Assembly (NCBI GenBank): GCA_022843845.1
Contig: JALHMW010000013.1
Location: forward strand, 1-64,000
Length of the DNA: 64,000 nucleotides
DNA from: Archangium sp.
GTDB taxonomy: Bacteria > Myxococcota > Myxococcia > Myxococcales > Myxococcaceae
Direction: 5' to 3'
Part shown: piece after piece, positions 29,973 to 39,958 of the stretch
Numbering within the stretch: position 1 is the stretch's first letter
How the letters are laid out: each line of letters starts with the position of its first letter
Position numbers and translations under genes: made by a program
The notes under the pieces: generated by a model
The model's database searches: none
Seen by the model: only the letters and a program-made list of their open reading frames with translations
Told to the model about the DNA's origin: nothing

Positions 29973-30317
29973 TCAGGGCGTGACGCACGATGGGAGCGCA
30001 TGCGCCGCCAGCCACGATCGTGCTGCCTGATCGAACGCCTCGACCGACGTCACCGTCTCGAACCGCACCTGCTCGAGGAACGCGTGCGTGTGGCGCTGCA
30101 CCTCGTCACCGCAGCGCTGTCCCATCGGCGTCATCAGCACCTGGCGCGCATCGACCACCGACTTCCACGCGGAATCGGCTCCCGTCAGCGCGGAGTCACG
30201 GACCGATTCCTTTGCGAACTCGGGGCCGCGGCCTGGAGATGGTGCGTACAGAACCGCTCGTACCCACCGCCCTGCCCGTCCTTCGTCGCGTCCGAGACGA
30301 ACATCAGGCCCCACCAA
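29973..30317 (-). CDS. hypothetical protein
   Basis: ORF in the gap between clpX and the S9 peptidase; no recognised domain. Confidence 0.3.
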   Translation of the reverse strand: MVGPDVRLGRDEGRAGRWVRAVLYAPSPGRGPEFAKESVRDSALTGADSAWKSVVDARQVLMTPMGQRCGDEVQRHTHAFLEQVRFETVTSVEAFDQAARSWLAAHALPSCVTP

Positions 30318-30324
30318 CGCGACC

Positions 30325-31605
<1,281 letters not shown>

Positions 31606-31687
31606 GACTTCATCCACCCTAACCGGGGTTTCCTTGATGTGCGAGCGATGCACCGAGCCGGCTGAGCAGGCGTCAGCAACCTGACGG

Positions 31688-33247
31688 CTACCCGCAGGTG
31701 CCGACACCCGGGAAGCCACCGAGCGGTTGGCAGGTCCCGCTCGAACAGGTCGGCGCGTTCGGGTCGCAGAGATCCTGGCAGGCGAAGTTCATCGAGCCAC
31801 TCGGCGCCACGCAGGTGAGCCCCGCCGAGCAGCTGTTGGCGGCGGTGCAGGTGATGCCGACCGATTGCCAGCCCTCGGGGGCGCACACCGCACCGTTCGT
31901 CGTCGCGTAACAGGCAGCCACGCAGTCCTGCTTGAGCAGATCGCAGGCCTGACCGTTCAGCTTCAGACACACCTGAGCGCCGCTGCTCCACTGACAGCTC
32001 TCACCCGCGCCACAGGTCGACGAGGAGCCGCAGAGCCGTGCACAGAAGCCGATGGAGCTTCCGGTGCGTTGCTCACAGCGCGTTCCCTGGCTGCAGTCGG
32101 CGTTGGTGGCGCAGATCTCACCCGCGAGGCCCACGCCCGGCCTCTCGCAGACGCCAGCAGACGCCAGCGGGCTCGGGTAGCAGGCCAGCGAAGGATCGCT
32201 GCAGGCCCCTTGAAACGAGCAGGTCGGCGAACACGTGCGCCCATCGCCAGCCAGGTCGAACGGGCACTCACACGACACCTGCGAGGCCGTGAACTGATCG
32301 CACCTCGCGCGAGGATGACAGCCTCCGTTGTTCGTCGCGCACGCATCGACCACACACTGCGAGCCGACCCGCCTGAAGCCGGTCGCACAGTCACACGTCG
32401 CACCGGGCCTCTCGTTGCGGCACACCTCGTTGGCGCCGCAGCGCAGCGTCCCCCGGGCACACTCGTCGACGTCGACGCAGCCGAGCGTGGGGTGGCCTTC
32501 GGAGCCGCTCGGGCACGAACACGACGGGCCCGAGAAGCACGCGCTTCCGCACGTCGTCCCACCGCTGGAGCATCGACAGGTTCCTGACTGACACGTCGAA
32601 CCACTCGCGCGGCAGTCGGCGTTCGAGAAGCACCGGCGGGTGCAGGCGCGCGTCTCGGGATCGCAGCCAAAGTCGGCCGGGCACTGCGTCGCCAGGCAGT
32701 CGGTCGGCAGCGCTTCACAGCGCCCGGAGTTGCACACCAGGCCGGCCCCACACTGGTTGCCACATCGGCCGCAGTGGCTCTCGTCAGTGGCGAGATCGAC
32801 ACAGGCGTTGTTGCACTCGGTCGTCGTTCCCGCACAGCGCGAGCCCATCGCGGCCACGCCACCTCCCGCGCCGCCTGCACGCCCACCAGCAGCGCCTCCG
32901 GCCATCGACGTAGGGGCGGCACCTCCCGCTGACCCGCCACCGAGTCCGCCAGCCGTTGGCGCCGGCCCGGGGGTTCCCCGCCCTGCGCAGACGCCCACGG
33001 TGCACGTCTGATCGCTCTGACACGTCGAGCACGCCTGACCCGCGATGCCGCACGCTTCGCGGAACGTGCCGACCTGACACCGATCCATCGCGTCACAGCA
33101 GCCCGAGCACGTGGCCTGACACGAGTCGCGGAACGAGGGTCCACATCCGCTCGAGAGGAACAACGCGATGAAGAGCAGGACGACGGGGGCGCGCAGGCCC
33201 GACACGAGGGCACCGCACACCAGGTTCTTCGGGGTTTCGACGTTCAT
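31688..33247 (-). CDS. Cys-rich lipoprotein with EGF-like domains and Gly/Ala linker
   Basis: [101 protein letters not shown] (EGF-like). Confidence 0.8.
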   Translation of the reverse strand: MNVETPKNLVCGALVSGLRAPVVLLFIALFLSSGCGPSFRDSCQATCSGCCDAMDRCQVGTFREACGIAGQACSTCQSDQTCTVGVCAGRGTPGPAPTAGGLGGGSAGGAAPTSMAGGAAGGRAGGAGGGVAAMGSRCAGTTTECNNACVDLATDESHCGRCGNQCGAGLVCNSGRCEALPTDCLATQCPADFGCDPETRACTRRCFSNADCRASGSTCQSGTCRCSSGGTTCGSACFSGPSCSCPSGSEGHPTLGCVDVDECARGTLRCGANEVCRNERPGATCDCATGFRRVGSQCVVDACATNNGGCHPRARCDQFTASQVSCECPFDLAGDGRTCSPTCSFQGACSDPSLACYPSPLASAGVCERPGVGLAGEICATNADCSQGTRCEQRTGSSIGFCARLCGSSSTCGAGESCQWSSGAQVCLKLNGQACDLLKQDCVAACYATTNGAVCAPEGWQSVGITCTAANSCSAGLTCVAPSGSMNFACQDLCDPNAPTCSSGTCQPLGGFPGVGTCG

Positions 33248-33289
33248 GCCCGGTGAGTGGGAGCACCCACCGGGCATTTTGAAACGGAC

Positions 33290-33907
33290 TTATTTCTTCT
33301 CGGCCGTCGGCGGGGCGGGCTTCTTCTTCTCCATCACCTCGTCGATGAGGCCGTACTGCTTGGCCTCGAGCCCGCTCATGAAGAAGTCGCGATCGCAGTC
33401 CTGCTCGATGCGCTCGTAGGTGTGGCCCGTCGCCTTCCCGAGGATGTCGTAGAGCGCCTTGCGCAGGCGGACCATCTCGGCGACCTGAATCTCCATGTCC
33501 TTCGACTGACCGCGCGCACCACCGAGGGGCTGGTGAATCATCACGCGCGCGTTGGGCAGGGCGAACCGCTTGCCCTTCGCGCCCGCGCCGAGGAGCACCG
33601 CGCCCATCGACGCCGCCTGCCCGATGCAGATCGTCGACACCTGCGGCTTCACGTATTGCATGGTGTCGTAGATCGCGAGGCCGGCCGTCACCGAGCCGCC
33701 GGGCGAGTTGATGTAGATGCTGATGTCCTTGTCCGGGTCCTCCGACTCGAGGAACAGCAGCTGCGCGATGATGACGTTCGCTACGTCGTCATCGATCTCC
33801 GTGCCCATCATGATGATCCGGTCCTTCAGCAGGCGGCTGTAGATGTCGTACGACCGCTCGCCACGGTGGGTCTGCTCGACGACGTAGGGGACAGGCATGT
33901 AGGGCAT
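33290..33907 (-). CDS. clpP: ATP-dependent Clp protease proteolytic subunit
   Basis: [66 protein letters not shown]. Confidence 0.98.
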   Translation of the reverse strand: MPYMPVPYVVEQTHRGERSYDIYSRLLKDRIIMMGTEIDDDVANVIIAQLLFLESEDPDKDISIYINSPGGSVTAGLAIYDTMQYVKPQVSTICIGQAASMGAVLLGAGAKGKRFALPNARVMIHQPLGGARGQSKDMEIQVAEMVRLRKALYDILGKATGHTYERIEQDCDRDFFMSGLEAKQYGLIDEVMEKKKPAPPTAEKK

Positions 33908-33933
33908 GGCGTTCCTCGGGGTGGACTGCGGGG

Positions 33934-35209
33934 TCAGCTCCAGCTGGCGTGCTGGCGAACGAGCGCCATCGCCTTCTCTTCGATGATGCGCGTCTTGAGG
34001 CTGTCCTGCGCCTCGGGCGCGACGTAGCGGGCCTTCACCTGCGCGGCGGGCATGCCGGTCTCTTTCGAGATCTCTTCGTACTTCGCCTCGAGCTCGGCCT
34101 CGCCAGCGCTCAGGTTCTCGGTCTTGCCGAGCGCCTCGAGCAGCATCGAGCCACGCACTTCGACCTCGGCGCGCGGGCGCATCTCACTGCGCAGCTTGCC
34201 CCAGTCCAGGTTGAGCATTCGCGGGTCGACGCCCGAGCGCATCAGCGACTGAAGCGCGCCGTCGAGCATGAAGTCGACACCACGATCGATCATCGACGCC
34301 GGGCACTCGAACGGGTTCTTCTCGATGAGCGCCTTGAGCAGCTCTTCACGCGCCTCGGTCTCGACGCGGTTCTTCGCGCCGCGCTCGAGGTCGGCCTTCA
34401 CCTTGGCCTTCAGCGCGTCGAGCGTGTCCGAGCCCTGGCTCCTGGCGAACTCGTCGTTGAGCTCAGGCAGCTTGCGCTCCTTGAGCTCCTTCAGCGTGGC
34501 GGTGAAGCTGGCCGTCTGGCCCTTCACTTCCGCGACGCGGTAATCGGCGGGGAACGCGTAGTCGAACGTCTTCTGCTCGCCGACCTTCATGCCGTCGAGC
34601 TGCGGCAGGTTGCCCTCGACGAGCTCGCCAGCAGCGACCTCGACGGTGACGTTGCGGCCGGTGTTGCCGGGGAACGCCTCGCCGCCCTTCGTCGCGTCGA
34701 AGTCGATCACCGCCATGTCGCCGAGCTTCGCCACGTCACGGCCGGCGACGGTCTCGAGCGTCGAGCGCGACTCGCGCAGGCGATCGATCTGCTCCGTCAC
34801 CTTCGCGTCGTCGATCGTCGCGTCCTGCTTCTTGAGCGAGAGGCCCTTGAACTCCTTCACCGTGAGCTCGGGCTTGACCTCGAAGCGCGCGGTGAACGCG
34901 TACGTCTCGTTCGGCACCAGCTTGCCCCCAGCGTAGTGCGGCTCGCCCACGGCCTTCACGTCGTTGGCCTTGATGGCGTCGACGGTGGCCTGCGCCTGCA
35001 CGCGGCGAACGACGTCGGCTTCGACCTCGTTCTTGTACTTCTGCTCGAGGATTCGACGCGGCACGCGACCCGGGCGGAAGCCGGGGATCTTCACCTGCTG
35101 CGCAAGCGTGGCGTAGGCCTGCGTGAGCTCGCGGTTGACGACCTGTGCGTCGACTTCGATCGACAGCCGCTTCTCGATGGATGACACCGACTCGACCTGA
35201 ACCTTCATG
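33934..35209 (-). CDS. tig: trigger factor
   Basis: [58 protein letters not shown]. Confidence 0.95.
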
Positions 35210-35378
35210 CGTGCTTCCTCGGGGAAAAGTGATTCGAACCCGCCGCCTTTAGGGGACCGGGTGGAGCGGGTCAACGAAGAGGAAGCAGACGCACCGGGCA
35301 CCGGCGGAACCATCGCGCGCCGCGCGGCACTGCACATCGCGCAAATGGGTGGGGACTCGCCGTCGAGGGAGTGCGACT

Positions 35379-35460
35379 TGGGCAAGGGGGGACTTGAACC
35401 CCCACTCCTTTCGGAACCGGATTCTAAGCCCGGCGCGGCTACCAGTTACGCCACCTGCCC
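35379..35460 (-). tRNA. tRNA-Leu (anticodon TAG)
   Basis: Reverse strand GGGCAGGTGGCGTAACTGGTAGCCGCGCCGGGCTTAGAATCCGG...GGGGGTTCAAGTCCCCCCTTGCCC; acceptor and T arms pair; loop CTTAGAA; long variable arm. Confidence 0.92.
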
Positions 35461-35495
35461 GTGATGCCGCTCGACACTACCAGCGCTGGAAAAGC

Positions 35496-35530
35496 AGAAG
35501 GCCGGCGTCTCTTTCGAGGGCCGGCCTTCT
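35496..35530. terminator. strong hairpin between tRNA genes
   Basis: AGAAGGCCGGC-gtctctttcgagg-GCCGGCCTTCT, 11-bp perfect stem. Confidence 0.7.
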
Positions 35531-35534
35531 GGTG

Positions 35535-35607
35535 TGAAAGCGGTCGGAATCGAACCGACAACCTATGGATTAAGAGTCCATTGCTCTGCCAATTGAGCTA
35601 CGCTTCC
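35535..35607 (-). tRNA. tRNA-Lys (anticodon CTT)
   Basis: Reverse strand GGAAGCGTAGCTCAATTGGCAGAGCAATGGACTCTTAATCCATAGGTTGTCGGTTCGATTCCGACCGCTTTC; loop CTCTTAA. Confidence 0.93.
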
Positions 35608-35675
35608 TTGAGGCGGGCGGCGAATACGTCACTCCATCGCAGCCTGTCAATCATGTTCGCGTCGGCCGGTTGCCT

Positions 35676-36479
35676 TCAAACCGGAGCAGGTTCCGGCGGA
35701 ACGACGATCTCATTCCGCTGCACCTCGGGCGCCGGTCTCGTCACCAGCCAGACCCCCACCGCGAACAGCCCCACGACGATGTACTGCGCCGGCGTGAGAC
35801 CGAGATAGCGACGGTCGACGAAGCTCATGTCTGACGCGCGCAGGAAATCGAGGAAGAACCGGCTCACCGAGTAGCCCATCGCGAGGATGCCCATGAGCCG
35901 GCCCTGTCGCGGGCGAAAGCGCGCGGCGACGTTGAGCACCACCGTCAACACGATCAGCGCCACCATGTCGTAGAGCCCGAGATCGTGCCGCGCTCCGCCG
36001 GGGAAGTTCACCGCGAAGACGAAGTCGGTCTTCACGCCCGGGTGATCGTGCACGAAGAAGCAGCCCAGGCGCGCGATGGCCCAGCCGGGAGCGGTGCCGA
36101 GCGCGAGTGCGTCGAGGTACGGCCCGACCGGCGTCTTGATGCGACGGAAGTAGATGAAGATGCCGAGCAGCGCGCCGAGCACGCCGCCCATCGACGACAG
36201 CCCTTCCCAGAAGCGCAACACCAACCACGGGTCCGAGGCCTTCAGCAGCTCCGGGTGGTAGGCGAAGACGTGCATGAAGTGGCCGCCGTAGAGGCCGAAC
36301 ATGACGGCCCAGGTGACGACGCCACGGAGCGGCTCGTCGTCTCCCGGCCCGTACTTTCGCGCGGCGCGCGCGGCGATCATCGCACCGACGCCGACGCCGA
36401 CCGTCGAGAGCACACCGAAGATGTCGACCTTCTGGCCGAAAGGCAGCGAGAGCTGCGGCAGCTCGAAGTACGGGAGCAT
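35676..36479 (-). CDS. prolipoprotein diacylglyceryl transferase-like (Lgt)
   Basis: Multi-TM; LRFWEGLSSMGGVLGALLGIFIYFRRIKTPVGPYLDALALGTAPGWAIARLGCFFVHDHPG; LMGILAMGYSVSRFFLDFLR. Confidence 0.78.
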   Translation of the reverse strand: MLPYFELPQLSLPFGQKVDIFGVLSTVGVGVGAMIAARAARKYGPGDDEPLRGVVTWAVMFGLYGGHFMHVFAYHPELLKASDPWLVLRFWEGLSSMGGVLGALLGIFIYFRRIKTPVGPYLDALALGTAPGWAIARLGCFFVHDHPGVKTDFVFAVNFPGGARHDLGLYDMVALIVLTVVLNVAARFRPRQGRLMGILAMGYSVSRFFLDFLRASDMSFVDRRYLGLTPAQYIVVGLFAVGVWLVTRPAPEVQRNEIVVPPEPAPV

Positions 36480-36552
36480 GGAAGGTCCCCTTAGCGCCCT
36501 TGTTCCGCTCCAGCGCCAGTTTCAATTCGTCCAGCCAGACGAAATAGTCAGA

Positions 36553-36581
36553 TTGACTCTATTGTTAGCGTCGCTAGAGTC
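36553..36581 (+). promoter_or_regulatory. sigma70-like promoter overlapped by an inverted repeat (candidate operator)
   Basis: TTGACT-N16-TAGAGT with GACTCTA/TAGAGTC arms, ~26-50 bp upstream of ATG 36607; additional AGTC/GACT half-sites nearby. Confidence 0.5.
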
Positions 36582-36606
36582 ATATCGACTCCAACGGAGG
36601 TCACAC

Positions 36607-37572
36607 ATGGTCAGGTACCTGAAAGCAGCGCCGACGACGTGGGTCATGCAGTTCAAGTCCGGGAAGCTGAAGCGTGAGGGCGCCGGCCTGTCGTTCTTCT
36701 TCTGGGAGCCCTCCACGACGCTGGTGCAGGTGCCGATGTCCAGCCTCGACGTGCCGTTCGCGTTCACCGAGGTGACGGCTGATTTTCAACAGGTGACCGT
36801 GCAGGGCCAGCTCACCTTCCGCGTCGCCGACCCGAAGAAGCTCGCCGCGCTGATGGACTACTCGGTGACGGCGGCCGGCGCGTACCGCTCCGAAGATCCC
36901 CAGAAGCTCACCGAGCGGCTCGTCTACGCGGCGCAGATCCTCACCCGCACGTCGCTGCAGCAGTGGGCGTTGCGAGAGGGCCTGACGCGCTCCGAGCAGC
37001 TCGAGAAGTCGGTGCTCTCGGGCCTGCGCTCGACCGAAGCGGTGCAGATGCTCGGCGTCGAGGTGATGGCGGTCGCGGTGCTCTCGGTGCGTCCGACGCC
37101 TGAGATGGCGCGCGCGCTCGAGGCTGAAGCACGTGAAGGCCTGCAGCGACAGAGCGATGAGGCCATCTACGAGCGCCGCAACGCCGCCGTCGAGCAGGAG
37201 CGCCGCGTGAAACAGAGCGAGCTCGAGACCGAGATCATGGTCGAGACCAAGCGCCGCAACATCCGAGAGACGAAGATGGCCGCCGACATCGCGATGGAGA
37301 AGGAGCGCGAGACGCTGCTCGTCCAGAAGGTCGCCAACGAGCGCACGCTGGCCGACGCGCAGGCGTACACGCTCGAGAAGACGCTCGCGCCGATTCGTCA
37401 GCTCGACTGGAAGACGCTCCAGGCGCTGTCGAGCGCACGGATGGATCCTGCGTCGTTGATCGCCGTCGCCTTCCGCGAGCTGGCCGAGAACGCGAACAAG
37501 ATCGGCGAACTCAACATGAGCCCCGATCTGCTCCGCTCGCTGATGCAGCCCGCCCTGCCGCATGGAAAGTGA
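36607..37572 (+). CDS. SPFH/band-7 domain protein
   Basis: TADFQQVTVQGQLTFRVADPKKLAALMDYSV...; long charged helix EAEAREGLQRQSDEAIYERRNAAVEQERRVKQSELETEIMVETKRRNIRE; GGAGG RBS. Confidence 0.8.
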   Translation: MVRYLKAAPTTWVMQFKSGKLKREGAGLSFFFWEPSTTLVQVPMSSLDVPFAFTEVTADFQQVTVQGQLTFRVADPKKLAALMDYSVTAAGAYRSEDPQKLTERLVYAAQILTRTSLQQWALREGLTRSEQLEKSVLSGLRSTEAVQMLGVEVMAVAVLSVRPTPEMARALEAEAREGLQRQSDEAIYERRNAAVEQERRVKQSELETEIMVETKRRNIRETKMAADIAMEKERETLLVQKVANERTLADAQAYTLEKTLAPIRQLDWKTLQALSSARMDPASLIAVAFRELAENANKIGELNMSPDLLRSLMQPALPHGK

Positions 37573-37581
37573 GGAACCGTC

Positions 37582-38604
37582 ATGTTCGAGAAGCTCATCC
37601 TCGTCACCCGCAAGACGCGCCTGCAGGGCCTCATCGAGCGCTTCAACACGCGCGCTCAGGCGAAGTTCTACCTGGAGCACGCGGGCCTCGACTTTGGCGA
37701 CTACGCGAAAGAGGACGACACGTATCGTCAGGCCGTCGACTTGCTCGAGGCGCAGCTCGAGGTCGGCCTGCCGGTGCAGCGCCTGGAGCGCTCGCTCCTG
37801 TCGACCTACCGCTTCGGCCCCGGCGATCTCGTCGTCGCCGCGGGCCAGGACGGGCTGGTCGCGAACACCGCCAAGTACATCGGCTCGCAGCCGCTCATCG
37901 GCGTGAACCCTGACCCGTCACGCTTCGACGGCAAGCTGCTCCCGTTCTCGGTCACGCAGGCCCGTGCCACCGTGACGCGAACGCTCGAAGGGAAGATGCC
38001 GCTCGCCGAGGTGACGCTCGCGCGCGCCCAGACGAGCGATGGTCAGACCTTGCTCGCCTTCAACGATCTCTTCATCGGCGAGGCGACCCACCAGTCGGCG
38101 CACTACCGCCTGCATGTGACTGAGGCCGCGAAGCCCGCGTCAGTCGAACGGCAGTCGTCCAGTGGCGTGATCGTCTCGACGGGCGCTGGCTCCACGGGCT
38201 GGCTGTCGTCGGTGCGCACGATGGCTGATCGCGTCGGCGCGTTCTTCGGAGGGCGGGCGATCTCTCCGCTGCAGATGCCGTGGAACGACCCGCGGCTCTT
38301 CTACGTGGTGCGCGAGCCGTTCGTGTCGAAGCACTCGCAGGCGACCAACGTGGTGGGCTGGCTGGAGGACTCGGCCCAGCTGCACATCGAGTCGCTGATG
38401 CCGCAATCGGGCACGATCTTCTCCGACGGGATGGAGGCCGACTGCCTGCGCTTCACCTCGGGAATGACGGTTCGGGTCGGGCCGGCGCCTCAGCGCGCAC
38501 GGCTCGTGGTGAGGCAGCCGCAGCTCCCTTTTGACGATCGCGTCGATCCACACACCGGACGGCTTCGACCAAAGGCCGTCTCCGTGGTTCAGTTCGGAGC
38601 ATGA
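37582..38604 (+). CDS. NAD kinase-like protein
   Basis: DLVVAAGQDGLVANTAKYIGSQPLIGVNPDPSRFDG; FNDLFIGEATHQSAHYRL; SSGVIVSTGAGSTGWLSS. Confidence 0.72.
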   Translation: MFEKLILVTRKTRLQGLIERFNTRAQAKFYLEHAGLDFGDYAKEDDTYRQAVDLLEAQLEVGLPVQRLERSLLSTYRFGPGDLVVAAGQDGLVANTAKYIGSQPLIGVNPDPSRFDGKLLPFSVTQARATVTRTLEGKMPLAEVTLARAQTSDGQTLLAFNDLFIGEATHQSAHYRLHVTEAAKPASVERQSSSGVIVSTGAGSTGWLSSVRTMADRVGAFFGGRAISPLQMPWNDPRLFYVVREPFVSKHSQATNVVGWLEDSAQLHIESLMPQSGTIFSDGMEADCLRFTSGMTVRVGPAPQRARLVVRQPQLPFDDRVDPHTGRLRPKAVSVVQFGA

Positions 38605-39713
38605 CCCGGTTCGCGATCGTCTCCCTGGCGGCAGTGCTCCTCAGCGCGTGCGGTACTCGCGGCACGTGCACCCAGGCCACCTGCATGGGCTGCTGCTCGA
38701 GAGACGATCGCTGCGTCACCGCGACCGACGCGACGGCGTGTGGACGAAATGGCTCGAGCTGCAACAGCTGCGCGGCTGGCCAGACGTGCAACGGCGGCGC
38801 GTGCAGCATCCCCGGGTCGACGGGCGGCGGCAGTGGAAACGGCGGTGGCGCCGCGATGGGTGGAGGCGCAGCGGTGGGCGGCGGAAACGCGGCAGGCGGC
38901 GGGAGCACCGCGGGCGGCACCGCGCAGGCCGGTGGCTCCGGAGGGGGAATGGCTGACCCCTGCTCCGACGACGCCAAGCTCGTCTACGTCGTCGACAGCA
39001 ACGGCACCTTCTCGAGCTTCAACCCGCGCCTCGCTGGCATGCCCGGAGCGTTCACCGACAAGGGCCGCCTCAACTGCCCTGCGAGCGGCGGCGCGCAGCC
39101 GTTCTCCATGGGCGTCGATCGCGACGCGAAGGCGTGGGTCGTCTACGGCAACGGAGAGCTCTTCCGGGTCGACGTGAACACCCTCGCCTGCTCCCGCATC
39201 GCAGTGATGAGCCCGAACGCCGCGAAGGTGTACGGCATGGGCTTCGTCACCGACACCGCGGGCGGCACCACCGACACGCTCTACATCGCGGGCAACGCGG
39301 TGAACTCGACGTTCACCAACAGCCAGTTCGGCACGCTCTCCACCACATCACCGTTCAACGTGACGCTCCGCGCGCAGCTCACCGGAGCGCCCGAGCTGAC
39401 CGGCACCGGAGACGCTCATCTGTGGGCGTTCTTCCCGAACCTCTCGCCACCGCTCGTGAGCGAGCTGAACAAGCAGAACGGCATGACGCTCCGCAGCTTC
39501 CAGGCGCCGACGTTGATGGGCCAACCGACCGCCTGGGCCTTCGCCTTCTGGGGTGGCGACTTCTGGATCTTCCTGCAGCGGCAGAACGAGACCTCGACGA
39601 CCGTCTACCGGATGAACGGAACGACCGGCGCGGTGACGACGCCGATTCCCAGCAGCGGCAGACGGATCGTGGGCGCGGGCGTGTCGACCTGCGCGCCCAT
39701 CATGATCGAGTGA
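38601..39713 (+). CDS. Cys-rich lipoprotein with Gly-rich linker and C-terminal beta-rich domain
   Basis: MTRFAIVSLAAVLLSACGTRGTCTQATCMGCCSRDDRCVTATDATACGRNGSSCNSCAAGQTCNGGACSIPGSTGGGSGNGGGAAMGGG; start overlaps the upstream stop (ATGA). Confidence 0.78.
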   Translation: MTRFAIVSLAAVLLSACGTRGTCTQATCMGCCSRDDRCVTATDATACGRNGSSCNSCAAGQTCNGGACSIPGSTGGGSGNGGGAAMGGGAAVGGGNAAGGGSTAGGTAQAGGSGGGMADPCSDDAKLVYVVDSNGTFSSFNPRLAGMPGAFTDKGRLNCPASGGAQPFSMGVDRDAKAWVVYGNGELFRVDVNTLACSRIAVMSPNAAKVYGMGFVTDTAGGTTDTLYIAGNAVNSTFTNSQFGTLSTTSPFNVTLRAQLTGAPELTGTGDAHLWAFFPNLSPPLVSELNKQNGMTLRSFQAPTLMGQPTAWAFAFWGGDFWIFLQRQNETSTTVYRMNGTTGAVTTPIPSSGRRIVGAGVSTCAPIMIE

Positions 39714-39782
39714 TGCCGCTTGTCATGTTGACGGGGCGAGCCACGTCCGGTAGGTGCGCGTCCGATTTTGTCGTTCGTTTCT

Positions 39783-39857
39783 GGCGGTGGTAGCTCAACT
39801 GGTAGAGCACAGGACTGTGACTCCTGGGGTTGCCGGTTCAAGCCCGGTCCATCGCCC
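39783..39857 (+). tRNA. tRNA-His (anticodon GTG)
   Basis: GGCGGTGGTAGCTCAACTGGTAGAGCACAGGACTGTGACTCCTGGGGTTGCCGGTTCAAGCCCGGTCCATCGCCC; loop CTGTGAC. Confidence 0.93.
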
Positions 39858-39883
39858 TCGTATCAACCTGCAGTCGACGACAA

Positions 39884-39957
39884 GCGCCTATAGCTCAGCT
39901 GGATAGAGCATCGGCCTTCGAAGCCGAGGGTCGGGGGTTCGAATCCCTCTGGGCGCA
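39884..39957 (+). tRNA. tRNA-Arg (anticodon TCG)
   Basis: GCGCCTATAGCTCAGCTGGATAGAGCATCGGCCTTCGAAGCCGAGGGTCGGGGGTTCGAATCCCTCTGGGCGCA; loop CTTCGAA. Confidence 0.93.
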
Positions 39958-39958
39958 C

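Noticed and set aside
35676-36525. Overlapping minus-strand frame at 35710-36525
   Set aside because: Shadow of the Lgt-like multi-TM frame 35676-36479, which has coherent TM segments.
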